NCBI GenBank assembly: GCA_947044365.1
Contig: OX345649.1
Span: 4,485,905-4,549,904 of the forward strand
Direction of reading: 5' to 3'
DNA length: 64,000 bases
From: Petrosia ficiformis
Lineage: Eukaryota; Porifera; Demospongiae; Haplosclerida; Petrosiidae
The notes under the pieces were generated by a model. It was not told the origin of the DNA. It made no database searches and saw nothing but the letters and a program-made list of their open reading frames with translations. Of the stretch, positions 53,101-63,932 are shown in pieces (position 1 is the stretch's first letter; the number at the start of each line of letters is the position of its first letter). Position numbers and translations under genes: made by a program.

Positions 53101-56100
53101 GATATCTGTTCTTAATTTCTCTCAAACTCTATCATTCACAATAAAGAATGCCTCACCTCCTGTTGTGTACGAAGATATAAGATGGGATTTTAAAAATTCC
53201 AGTGGAATATTCAAGACAATTACATCCGATAGCAATCCTCGTTACCACTTCTCACCTGATCTGCTCACCCTAACGATAACTGATATTGCCATATCTGATG
53301 AGGGAGAGTATAAATTAACAGTTCATAATGCAGCTGGAATTGATGAAGAAACTATTACAGTTGATGTAGATGGTAAGTTACAGTCATTATTGCATGTATA
53401 ATCTGAAATTTCAATTTAAATTCTCATTTCCTCTCTTTACAACTGTTATTAATCCTTACTTTATAGTTCCAGCTGTCATCACCGAAGCTCCTACAGATCT
53501 TAAACTATTGTTAGGAACTAAAGCTGTGTTTATTTGTGTTGCTGAGTCTGAACCTCTCCATAACACAACATGGTTTTTTAATGGATCTTTGATAACCAAC
53601 GCTAGTAGGTATTCTATTGTACAAAGTGGAGGAGAGAGTGTACTAAGTGTAGATGATGTGAGACTAAGTGATGCTGGAGTATACACATGTGTGGTGAACA
53701 ATGAATATAATGTTGATGATTCAGCTGGTACATTAGAAGTTCAAGGTAATTAATGAAGGAGGTACTATGAGTAAGCTAAGTAATGAGTATGAGTAGATGA
53801 CATCAACTTCTTGTGAAATTTTTCTGTTCAATGTATAGAATGTCATTATTTCATAACTAAAGTCTATTCACATTCACAATGACCTCAAAATTGTGATGTG
53901 ATGACTTTATATAAATATATAGTATAGTTTAGTGTCATAAGGTTAATACATGATTATACTGTAGCCCAATAATGAAATAATGACATACATAAGAAATAAT
54001 TGGAAGGATAGTTATATGAAGATGAAATCATTCCAAACTAAAGTTATGAACATTTTTCTGAGATGACAGTAAACGTAAAAGACCTTTACTTATACATGCA
54101 TGTTTGTCATTGAATTATGAAATACCATATTTCATGCAATAGAGATACATGTATTTCTTCTTTATGTAGCTCCACCTCAGATCATTGTTCCAGTTAAAAA
54201 TATAAATGGTACTGCTGGAGGTAATATCACACTGCAGTGTTCAGCATTTGGTTATCCTGTACCTTCCATAACATGGTTAAAAGAGGGGTCACCTCTTCAG
54301 CCATCTTACACAGTCCAGATAGAATCTCACGAGTATATCAATAATACTGTTACTAGTACTTTATCATTATCTGATCTTCATGATGGTGATACTTCTAACT
54401 ATACTTGTCAAGCTAATAATACTTTAGCAGTAATTGGACAAGAAGCTTCATTACTTGTTCTCTGTGAGTAAATGTGTGAATTGTCTATATTCTGTGTGTG
54501 TGTGTGTGTGTGTCCATGTCTGTTTATATGTTCTATCGTGATATGTGTTACTATAATATTGTATACACATAATGTATATATATCCCATCCTTCATTCCAG
54601 ATCCTCCTAATGTGACTGTGTCTTCACTCTCCATTCTTCTCAATGAGTCTGATTCATTCTCCATCACTTGTACTTCATCTGGTATACCTTTACCAAGTCT
54701 AACATGGTCGCATGCCACTAACATATCACTGCTACCTTCTGGTTTCAATCCTATACCTGATGATGTGGTTGTTATGGTAACAATAGAGAACAGTGGAAGC
54801 ATAGTTAAGTCTGTTTTGAGTGTTCCTATAGCAACTAAATCACACGAAGGGGTTTATGAATGTGTAGGAGAAAATGGAGTAATGAATCTCTTAGGAACAC
54901 CTGAAGAGATTGAAAGTGTTGTTACTGTGCAAGGTATGTTTGAATTATCTATCTGTCTTTGTAATTGCACGGCAGGTAATTATATTATATTTATTTTACT
55001 AGTTCCTCCAATGGTATTTATAAATGGACAAGAATCTGTGATATCTGTTCTTCATTTCTCTCTAACTCTATCATTCACAATAAAGAATGCCTCACCTCCT
55101 GTTGTGTATGAAGATATAAGATGGGATTTTAAAAATTCCAGTGGAATATTCAAGACAATTACATCCGATAGCAATCCTCGTTACCACTTCTCACCTGATC
55201 TGCTCACCCTAACGATAACTGATATTGCCATATCTGATGAGGGAGAGTATAAATTAGCAGTTCGTAGTGCAGCTGGAATTGATGAAGAAACTATTACAGT
55301 TGATGTAGATGGTAAGTTACAGTCATTTGCATGTATAATCTGAAATTTCAATTTAAATTCTCATTTCCTCTCTTTACAACTGTTATTAATCCTTACTTTA
55401 TAGTTCCAGCTGTTATCACCAAAGCTCCTACAGATCTTAAACTATTGTTAGGAACTAAAGCTGTATTTATTTGTGTTGCTGAGTCTGAACCTCTCCATAA
55501 CACAACATGGTTTTTTAATGGATCTTTGATAACCAACGCTAGTAGGTATTCTATTGTACAAAGTGGAGGAGAGAGTGTACTAAGTGTAGATGATGTGAGA
55601 CTAAGTGATGCTGGAGTATACACATGTGTGGTGAAGAATGAATATAATGTTGATGATTCAGCTGGTACATTAGAAGTTCAAGGTAATTTATGAGGGAGGT
55701 ACTATGAGTAGGCTAAGTAATGAGTATGAGTAGATGATTCAACTTCTTGTGAATATTTTACTACATTTTTCTGTTCAATGTATAGAATGTCATTATTTCA
55801 TAACTAAAGTCTATTCACATTCACAATGACCTCAAAATTGTGATGTGATGACTTTATATAAATATATAGTATAGTTTAGTGTCATAAGGTTAATACATGA
55901 TTATACTGTAGCCCAATAATGAAATAATGATATACATGTACACAAGAAAGAATGGGAAGGATAGTTATATGAAAATGAAATCATTCCAAACTAAAGTTAT
56001 GAACATTTTTCTGAGATGACAGTGAACGTAAAAGACCTTTACTTTTACATGCATGTTTGTCATTGAATTATGAAATACCATATTTCATGCAATAGAGATA

Positions 56101-59100
56101 CATGTATTTCTTCTTTATGTAGCTCCACCTCAGATCATTGTTCCAGTTAAAAATATAAATGGTACTGCTGGAGGTAATATCACACTGCAGTGTTCAGCAT
56201 TTGGTTATCCTGTACCTTCCATATCATGGTTAAAAGAGGGCTCACCTCTTCAGCCATCTTACACAGTCCAGATAGAATCCCACGAGTATATCAATAATAC
56301 TGTTACTAGTACTTTATCATTATCTGATCTTCATGATGGTGATACTTCTAACTATACTTGTCAAGCTAATAATACTTTAGCAGTAATTGGACAAGAAGCT
56401 TCATTACTTGTTCTCTGTGAGTAAATGTGTGAATTGTCTATATTCTGTGTGTGTGTGTGTGTGTGTCCATGTCTGTTTATATGTTCTATCGTGATATATG
56501 TTACTATATTGTATACACATAATGTATATATATCCCATCCTTCATTCCAGATCCTCCTAATGTGACTGTGTCTTCACTCTCCATTCTTCTCAATGAGTCT
56601 GATTCATTCTCTATCACTTGTACTTCATCTGGTATACCTTTACCAAGTCTAACATGGTCGCATGCTACTAACATATCACTGCTACCTTCTGGTTTCAATC
56701 CTATACCTGATGATGTGGTTGTTATGGTAACAATAGAGAACAGTGGAAGCATAGTTAAGTCTGTTTTGAGTGTTCCTATAGCAACTAAATCACATGAAGG
56801 GGCTTATAAATGTGAAGGAGAAAATGGGGTAATGAATCTCTTAGGAACACCTGAGGAGATTGAAAGTGTTGTTACTGTGCAAGGTATGTTTGAATTATCT
56901 ATCTGTCTTTGTAATTGCACGGCAGGTAATTATATTATATTTATTTTACTAGTTCCTCCAATGGTGTTTATAAATGGACAAGAATCTGTGATATCTGTTC
57001 TTCATTTCTCTCTAACTCTATCATTCACAATAAAGAATGCCTCACCTCCTGTTGTGTATGAAGATATAAGATGGGATTTTAAAAATTCCAGTGGAATATT
57101 CAAGACAATTACATCCGATAGCAATCCTCGTTACCACTTCTCACCTGATCTGCTCACCCTAACGATAACTGATATTGCCATATCTGATGAGGGAGAGTAT
57201 AAATTAACAGTTCGTAATGCAGCTGGAATTGATGAAGAAACTATTACAGTTGATGTAGATGGTAAGTTACAATCATTTGCATGTATAATCTGAAATTTCA
57301 ATTTAAATTCTCATTTCCTCTCTTTACAACTGTTATTAATCCTTACTTTATAGTTCCAGCTGTTATCACCGAAGCTCCTACAGATCTTAAACTATTGTTA
57401 GGAACTAAAGCTGTATTTATTTGTGTTGCTGAGTCTGAACCTCTCCATAACACAACATGGTTTTTTAATGGATCTTTGATAACCAACGCTAGTAGGTATT
57501 CTATTGTACAAAGTGGAGGAGAGAGTGTACTAAGTGTAGATGATGTGAGACTAAGTGATGCTGGAGTATACACATGTGTGGTGAAGAATGAATATAATGT
57601 TGATGATTCAGCTGGTACATTAGAAGTTCAAGGTAATTTATGAGGGAGGTACTATGAGTAGGCTAAGTAATGAGTATGAGTAGATGATTTCAACTTCTTG
57701 TGAATATTTCACTACATTTTTCTGTTCAATGCATAGTATGTCATTATTTCATAACTAAAGTCTATTCACATTCACAATGACCTCAAAATTGTGATGTGAT
57801 GACTTTATATAAATATATAGTATAGTTTAGTGTCATAAGGTTAATACATGATTATACTGTAGCCCAATAATGAAATAATGATATACATGTACACAAGAAA
57901 GAATGGGAAGGATAGTTATATGAAGATGAAATCATTCCAAACTAAAGTTATGAACATTTTTCTGAGATGACAGTGAACGTAAAAGACCTTTACTTATACA
58001 TGCATGTTTGTCATTGAATTATGAAATACCATATTTCATGCAATAGAGATACATGTATTTCTTCTTTATGTAGCTCCACCTCAGATCATTGTTCCAGTTA
58101 AAAATATAAATGGTACTGCTGGAGGTAATATCACACTGCAGTGTTCAGTATTTGGCTATCCTGTACCTTCCATAACATGGTTAAAAGAGGGCTCACCTCT
58201 TCAACCATCTTACACAGTCCAGATAGAATCCCGCGAGTATATCAATAATACTGTTACTAGTACTTTATCATTATCTGATCTTCATGATGGTGATACTTCT
58301 AACTATACTTGTCAAGCTAATAATACTTTAGCAGTAATTGGACAAGAAGCTTCATTACTTGTTCTCTGTGAGTAAATGTGTGAATTGTCTATATTCTGTG
58401 TGTGTGTGTGTGTGTGTGTGTGTCCATGTCTGTTTATATGTTCTATCGTGATATATGTTACTATAATATTGTATACACATAATGTATATATATCCCATCC
58501 TTCATTCCAGATCCTCCTAATGTAACTGTGTCTTCACTCTCCATTCTTTTCAATGTGTCTGATTCATTCTCCATCACTTGTACTTCATCTGGTATACCTT
58601 TACCAAGTCTAACATGGTCGCATGCCACTAACATATCACTGCTACCTTCTGGTTTCAATCCTATACCTGATGATGTGGTTGTTATGGTAAGAATAGAGAA
58701 CAGTGGAAGCATAGTTAAGTCTGTTTTGAGTGTTCCTATAGCAACTAAATCACACGAAGGGGTTTATAAATGTGTAGGAGAAAATGGAGTAATGAATCTC
58801 TTAGGAACACCTGAAGAGATTGAAAGTGTTGTTACTGTGCAAGGTATGTTTGAATTATCTATCTGTCTGTCTTTCAAATACTTGAATGGACTGAAATTAG
58901 CTGTTAAAAGGCTCAGTAACTTGTTATGAATACATGTCTCTTTAACTGTCTGGACCTGTCATGTAAATTTCATTAATAATTCATTTCAATAATATCTACA
59001 TTTTATATGTATCCTTATTCTTCACAGTTAAACCAACTTTATCAACAATGGAATATAATCATGACAGTCTTGTTGATAGTAACTATACCTTCTCAATCAG

Positions 59101-62100
59101 AATCTCTAATAATCCCTTCCCTCCTATCACTACTGATGGTATCAGATGGCTCCTTAATGGGATGGAGTTTTCAACTAACGACGATACTCACTATGAGTTA
59201 GTATTGAGTAAATCTACTATAGAACTCAATATCAAGGCAGTAGTTGTTGCCGATGGAGGGATTTATACTCTTATTGTTGGTAATACAGCTGGTAATACTT
59301 ATCTGTCTTTGACTTTAACTGTTTATGGTAAGCAATGGAAAACGAATGCTTGCATGTTATTTGTTTTAGGGATATGCAATATGCAATATTTCATTATACT
59401 ATCTGTAATTGATTAATACCATAGCTACATTGTCTTTCTTTCTGCTCCTCATATTACTTCTTTTCTTTCAGCTTCTCCTAGCATCAGTAATGCTATCATT
59501 CCTCCATTAACTTCTCCACTACCACATGCAACCTCCATGAAATTTGAATGTATAGTGGATGGTATACCGCCTCCAATAGTCTCCTGGCTTTTTAATGAGT
59601 CACTCATTTTGGTAAGTGAATTAATACAACAAAGAGGTTTTGGTTTTAGTATAAGAACCAGTGTGAAGGATCTGTTGTTATAGGAACCAGTGATAAAGTT
59701 TATTATTAATGCTTATTTATTATAGGGTCTGAGTATAATAAACTATAAATAGTTTAACCAAACTCAACAGCCATTAATTTATAATTTACTTCTTCATCTC
59801 CTTGCTCTCTAGCCTCATTTGAGTAGAACATTTGATATTTACACTGAAAATGCAACAAACTTTAGGACTGGTGTCCCTGCACATAAGAGTGTGCTAATGG
59901 CTACTAGTCTCAAGGAGAACAACAATGGCAGTTATGCCTGTAAGGCCAGCAATGATAATGGTAGTATCATAATGGAAAGTCCTTACCTCATTACAGTAAT
60001 ACCAGGTGAGTTGTTTAATACTTCACAACTTCATACTTCATAGTTTACATATTCCTTTAATTTGTTCCCTTTGTTACTAAACACTATAGAATATATCAAC
60101 TATTGTGAAGATAAGCCTTGTGATAATGGAGGTGTGTGTGGTAATGAACGATCTTCTTTTATTTGCACATGTCCTGAGGGTTGGACAGGACTTTCATGTT
60201 CAGAAGGTACTTTTAATTTCATTACTTACATTATAGCTTACTAACTGTTCTTGATATAACATATTCATTCTTTCTTCCATCTGTCTATTCATCCATCTTT
60301 ATATGTATGTGTTCATATACTAACATTCATTTACATCATTTATGTAGTCATTCTTCCGATCACGCATTTATTATTATTGGTATTCCTACATAAATTATTT
60401 TTTGGTACATTCATCTATTTCTCTGCCTATAGCATTTATATTTTCATACATCAATTTATCATTTGTTCATACTCATAAATCATACATTCAATACATTCAT
60501 TTATTTGGTATCCATTCATCAATTCATTCTCTATATATACTTCCATATTTGTCTCTTTTTACTTTCTCCTCACAGTTGCTGTTGACCGTTCAGCTCCAGT
60601 AATTATTTACCCTCCCAAAAAAACCTATGAACCACTATATTCTAAAGTAAATCTATCCTGTGTTGCTACCGGTTACCCTCAACCAGTCATCACATGGTAT
60701 AAGGAGGATGAACGAATTGATAATGCCATCACACCTTATTACATAATTGAAGCACTCACTCTTGATACACGAGGACGCTATAGTTGCTCTGCTTCAAATG
60801 AGGAAGGAATGGATGAATCAGATAAAGTTTACGTCAAGATAAAAGGTTGACTTTACTATTTACTGGAAAGAAATTACTAATGTGGAAGTATTTTTTCTAA
60901 ATAGAAAGCTATTTAGTTTGGTTAACTGTTCACATGCACATACACTAGAGATGTAGTTGTAACTGTCATATATAGGGAAGGTACATGTATATTAAGTACT
61001 AATAAAGAAGTGTACTTATTTTTGCTCTGCTATGTTTCATCTCAGAATAAGCATATAACATAATTCAGTTACCAGTCCCATGACGCCCATCATTGTAGAG
61101 CTACAGCATGCGTTGCGATGGCCAAATCTAATACTTCTAAGTTCTTGCAACGACTGACCAAGAGCACTGGAGTACCAATTCTTTCCCATCCTGGTTTTAT
61201 AATATATATTATTCCAATAATCATATCACACAATTTTGGTCTGCCAATATTATTGCACTGCCATACTGCAATTTTAATAACTGTATTTTGTATGCAATTG
61301 AAAATACTATTAGCTTTTAGTCTAGAGCGCAAACCTATGATCAGAAGTGTTCATCTTTTGCAAAATATTTTGTTATATACTATATTATGTAAACAACATT
61401 GTTTTAAAATGAGAATTTTATCATTTTTTCATTCTGTTAGGTCTAATTCAATACCTGGTTTCTTTAAACTTGACCGAAGAATATGTTAAGAATTTAATAA
61501 GATCCGAAATCCAGCAAAAGCGAAGACAAGTTCCAGATGAAGACTTCACTGCCACCCCAGATAGACTGAATACATTAATATCCATTGTAAGTTTGGGCTT
61601 GTGACTTGGAAGTATAGTGCATAATCTATATGTATAGTATATCACATACTATCATTAAAATAACATAGTATACAACATACTACAGTTATAATCTAGAACT
61701 ATAAACAGATTAACTAATTCATTAGCCTAAGATATATTATAATAATTATACAAATAATTCTTTTATGTGAAAAGATGTTCATCATGGTTGTTAAGTGAAT
61801 GCTACAACTACATTAATGAAAGATATTGTACTAAAGCCTAGGGATCCATGTGGATATAGAAGCCTGAGACCTGTTGCTATGAAACCAGATCATGAAGCAT
61901 GAATTCGTTATACATACACCTTTACATCAATATATATAGTACATGTATATTGATTTGTATGTATACATTTTTAGATCAGTGCTGATGTACTAGGTCAACT
62001 GTCCATTGAAGGTGCAACATTCGTATCAGTTGCGCTACACGAATCAACTGAAGTAAAGTATGTCTTTGGATCTATTTTAATTACTCTTCATACATCCATC

Positions 62101-63932
62101 CATCTATCCATCCATTCATCCATCCATTCATCCATCCATCCATCCATCCATCCATCCATCCATCCATCTATTCATCCATCCATTCATTCATTTACCCATT
62201 CCTCATAATTCTTCTCAGGTCCCTTCTTGATCCAATACCACTTATTGTAACCCTGGACGCTGAAAATGGAGGAAGTCCCGCTTTACTTACTGCTGTCATT
62301 GAACGACTTACATTATTATTGGATCGAAATCTACCAAATTCAGCCAATGTAATAGATATTGTACGATTTGGTTAGTTTGTATGTATTATGTCGTAATGAG
62401 ATTCATAGCCTATACACCACATTCAATTAGCCGTAACTTCAAAGCATGTGATATATATGTACTGTAGAGCAATATCAGACCTGAACCCCCGAGATAGTAG
62501 GTCTGATGTTGCTGACATACTACATAGTACATCAAAGGCAGCTACATATTAAACAATTGCCTGATTGCACACAGACACTTATCTGACCTGTAATTTTTTC
62601 TAGTCTCTCTTCCATTCCCTTAAACAATGTTTCTTCCAATTTACAACTTTTATATAAAGATATAGGCCTCTGCAGTATGTTATATATATATTATAATTAT
62701 ACATGCATATATAATAATATGTATTCATTTTCAGATGGATGTGCTCCGGACAATACTACAAATCCATCACCAGATAATGATACTAGTTTGGACTTCATTC
62801 TGCAGTGGCCTGAGACAGACATTGGGCAGACAAGTGTCTTAAGGTAGTCAGTTTGTTAGATGTGTAGATGTGAATATTATTGTTATATATTTAAATTTGA
62901 CAGGTGCCCTTGTGGTCCAGAGGGATTTGATATAGGTGTCACAAGGGAAGCAAGACGTCGATGTATTGGAAATTTTGAGGATGGGGCCTTTTGGGGTGTT
63001 GATGATGACACGGAGTGCCAGTTTTCTGTCTCTGCAAGAAAACTCTGCAATCTAGCCTATGTATGTGTTGCATTATTCATGATGTAATAATATTATTTGT
63101 GATGTGTGTGTGTTATGAATTGATATAAATCTGCAAATAGTTTTCAGGAGAGATTGGAAGAAAAACACTAACTGTGCATTGTTAATTCTTTATCTACCAA
63201 TTGTTTATTTAATTTACTAGTTAGAGGAACCGGATGAACAGGTAGATGGTCTAAATAATATCACCAGTGATACAGAAGCCATAGGATCTTTGGAAGTGAC
63301 TATCTCTACAGTTTTTGTTGAGGATCTCTCTACTGATGTTGGAGGAGATGAAATGGTGAGTCCTCCCTTGATCTTTAATCTATACCTGTAATTAGCTAAT
63401 ATTTAATAACAATAAATAAAATGTATGTGATTAATTACGTTCACCATGACTTGAGAAACATGTTCATAACTTTAGTTTGGAATGTCCGTCAGTACCTGTA
63501 CTATTTTCGTCCTGCTCTTTTTTGTGTATGTCAAATAACAATCCATTGGTTTGTTATTAAGTTTACAGTATGTATTAATTCCGCTTATGACAAAGTTATC
63601 ACATCCTAACTTTGAGTCATTGTGGATGTGACTTTTATTCAATGTGGTCTTGTATTACAAACTTATAAATTACTGGTATATGTTCCTCTAAACCAAAGTT
63701 AATGGTATAAGAGAAGCAATGATATTCACTGTAGTTATGAACTATTAACAGATAGAATCAAAAAATACAAATTTAGGAGAGTAGAACTGCTCTCTGAGGA
63801 GGGATTGATAATTGCTAATTGTTCTCTTCAATTTCAGTTATCAGGAACTTATCTAAATGTTGTTGACAATCTTTTAAGTGTCAATGAAGAAGCTATTATA
63901 GAAAGTAATGAAGAAGCAAGAACTGCAGGAAG
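45713..63932 (+). CDS. Paralogous Ig-array adhesion receptor with NIDO domain, 3'-partial
   Basis: 36 exons in the window totalling 8711 nt (about 2903 codons); the frame is open at the last donor (63933). Order: signal peptide 45713-45770; NIDO domain 45823-47100; Ig1-Ig2; four B-C-D-A runs, then B-C-E; Ig22; EGF; Ig23; helical stretch; HRM-like region; start of GAIN. It lies head-to-tail with gene 2 and matches it exon for exon from Ig1 on, but its N-terminus is different. GPS and 7TM should follow beyond the window, by analogy with gene 2. ATG 45713 gives [18 protein letters not shown], a plausible signal peptide. Confidence 0.87.
46441..46602. repeat. Dispersed TIR element, copy 2
   Basis: GGGGTGCGGAAAC at the left and GTTTCCACACCACT at the right; inverted relative to 3845-3979. 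It lies in the intron splitting the NIDO domain. Confidence 0.75.
47704..47903. mobile_element. Dispersed MITE-like repeat, copy 2
   Basis: CAGTGTTCTGCCCAC at the left, and GGGCAAAACGCTG at the right as imperfect inverted ends. Reverse-complement match to 5863-6058. Confidence 0.78.
48037..48869. mobile_element. CACTG-type TIR element, host of a nested insertion
   Basis: TACACTGCAAAAATTAAATT at the left, mirrored by ACAATTTTGTTTTTCCAGTG at the right, with inner TGGCTAGTACGGTTGCAAAG against CTTTGCAACTGTACTAACCA. Interrupted at 48311-48777. Confidence 0.75.
48311..48777. mobile_element. Nested element with perfect 46-bp TIRs and TA flanks
   Basis: Starts TAAAGTCCGTTCGCGTTGAG and ends with its exact reverse complement; the match continues for about 46 bp to AAATATTCAT with no mismatch. 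TA at both ends fits a Tc1/mariner-like target site. About 467 bp, no transposase ORF. Confidence 0.88.
48902..48976 (+). pseudogene. Degenerate duplicate of the gene 3 Ig1 exon 5' end
   Basis: After an AG at 48900-48901 the sequence resembles the start of the Ig1 exon at 49014 (shared TACCAA, GTCAGGAAT, TCAATAGAATTATTA) for about 75 bp. It has substitutions, in-frame stops (TAG in all alignments of the copy with the Ig1 frame) and no matching remainder of the domain. It reads as a partial tandem duplication that has decayed. Confidence 0.6.
49014..50071 (+). other. Gene 3 Ig1 and Ig2
   Basis: Exons 49014-49307 ([29 protein letters not shown]) and 49751-50071 ([27 protein letters not shown]), both phase 1-1 I-set domains. 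By position and similarity they correspond to gene 2 Ig11 and Ig12. The 3' part of Ig2 is almost identical to gene 2 Ig12 although its 5' part is not. Confidence 0.85.
49560..49715 (-). mobile_element. TAAAGTC-family MITE fragment, reverse, gene 3
   Basis: Reverse-orientation fragment ahead of Ig2, similar to the copy at 26990-27142. Confidence 0.6.
50090..50180. repeat. (CTAT)n microsatellite after gene 3 Ig2
   Basis: CTAT units in the position homologous to 26483-26590, but of different length and composition. Confidence 0.95.
50195..50233 (+). pseudogene. Stub of a deleted Ig13-type exon in gene 3
   Basis: An acceptor at 50193-50194 is followed by about 37 bp matching the start of the gene 2 Ig13 exon at 26663 (CTCAATCTATTCCAGAAAAC against CTCTACCTATTCTCGAATAC). 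It then switches to sequence like the gene 2 intron just before B15 (about 29605-29650). The rest of Ig13 and all of an A module are missing. No donor is left, so this stub should be skipped in splicing. Confidence 0.7.
50275..51787 (+). repeat. Gene 3 Ig super-repeat run 1 (B-C-D-A)
   Basis: Exons B 50275-50568, C 50706-51038, D 51108-51416, A 51509-51787. B is 294 nt, 12 shorter than in gene 2, having lost the codons for QYVE. The C-D intron is 69 nt, a multiple of three, without stops. Block identity to gene 2 is high in both exons and introns. Confidence 0.88.
51911..52147 (+). mobile_element. TAAAGTC-family MITE in gene 3 A-B intron, run 1
   Basis: TAAAGTCTATTCACATTCAC to GTGAACGTAAAAGACCTTTA; same insertion site as the other array copies. 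Confidence 0.8.
52229..53745 (+). repeat. Gene 3 Ig super-repeat run 2 (B-C-D-A)
   Basis: Exons B 52229-52522, C 52662-52994, D 53064-53372, A 53467-53745, with exon lengths identical to run 1. Small differences include KCVGENG in C and VVNNEYN in A. C-to-C spacing from run 1 is 1956 bp. Confidence 0.88.
53858..54088 (+). mobile_element. TAAAGTC-family MITE in gene 3 A-B intron, run 2
   Basis: Same element and site as 51911-52147, with a small internal deletion near 53985. Confidence 0.8.
54170..55682 (+). repeat. Gene 3 Ig super-repeat run 3 (B-C-D-A)
   Basis: Exons B 54170-54463, C 54601-54933, D 55003-55311, A 55404-55682. C carries YECVGENG and D carries [10 protein letters not shown], both private variants at the F strand. 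C-to-C spacing from run 2 is 1939 bp. Confidence 0.88.
55805..56041 (+). mobile_element. TAAAGTC-family MITE in gene 3 A-B intron, run 3
   Basis: Almost identical to 51911-52147. Confidence 0.8.
56123..57632 (+). repeat. Gene 3 Ig super-repeat run 4 (B-C-D-A)
   Basis: Exons B 56123-56416, C 56551-56883, D 56953-57261, A 57354-57632. B has ISWLKEG where most copies have ITWLKEG. C-to-C spacing from run 3 is 1950 bp. Confidence 0.88.
57756..57992 (+). mobile_element. TAAAGTC-family MITE in gene 3 A-B intron, run 4
   Basis: Almost identical to 51911-52147. Confidence 0.8.
58074..59327 (+). repeat. Gene 3 array end (B-C-E)
   Basis: Exons B 58074-58367, C 58511-58843, E 59028-59327. As in gene 2, the last block has the cysteine-less E domain instead of D and a longer C-E intron. 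E is nearly identical in protein sequence to gene 2 E (34523-34822). Confidence 0.87.
59472..60845 (+). other. Gene 3 Ig22, EGF, Ig23
   Basis: Ig22 is split over 59472-59611 and 59813-60005. EGF is 60090-60206 with six Cys ([13 protein letters not shown], then [13 protein letters not shown]). Ig23 is 60576-60845. All match gene 2 35031-36337. Ig22 is 3 nt shorter in its first exon. Donor 60846 reads GTTGAC, weaker than the gene 2 version. Confidence 0.87.
62090..62205. repeat. (CATC)n microsatellite, gene 3
   Basis: Homologous in position to 38010-38195, shorter. Confidence 0.95.
63458..63640 (-). mobile_element. TAAAGTC-family MITE, reverse, gene 3 GAIN intron
   Basis: Shares position and orientation with the gene 2 copy at 39595-39766. 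Confidence 0.7.

Larger units (their letters stand above)
61441..63932 (+). other. Gene 3 helical stretch, HRM-like region, start of GAIN
   Basis: Exons 61441-61586, 61975-62057, 62219-62370, 62735-62843, 62904-63060, 63221-63355 and 63838-63932 correspond one to one with gene 2 37310-40050. The third exon is 9 nt shorter than in gene 2 (in frame). The HRM-like cysteines are all kept ([19 protein letters not shown]). The gene runs off the window in phase 2 after the exon ending 63932. Confidence 0.82.

Noticed and set aside
61090..61332. 80-codon minus-strand ORF ([23 protein letters not shown]) in a gene 3 intron
   Set aside because: It looks somewhat protein-like and is absent from the gene 2 intron, so it may be an inserted fragment, but no family could be named and no start context supports it.
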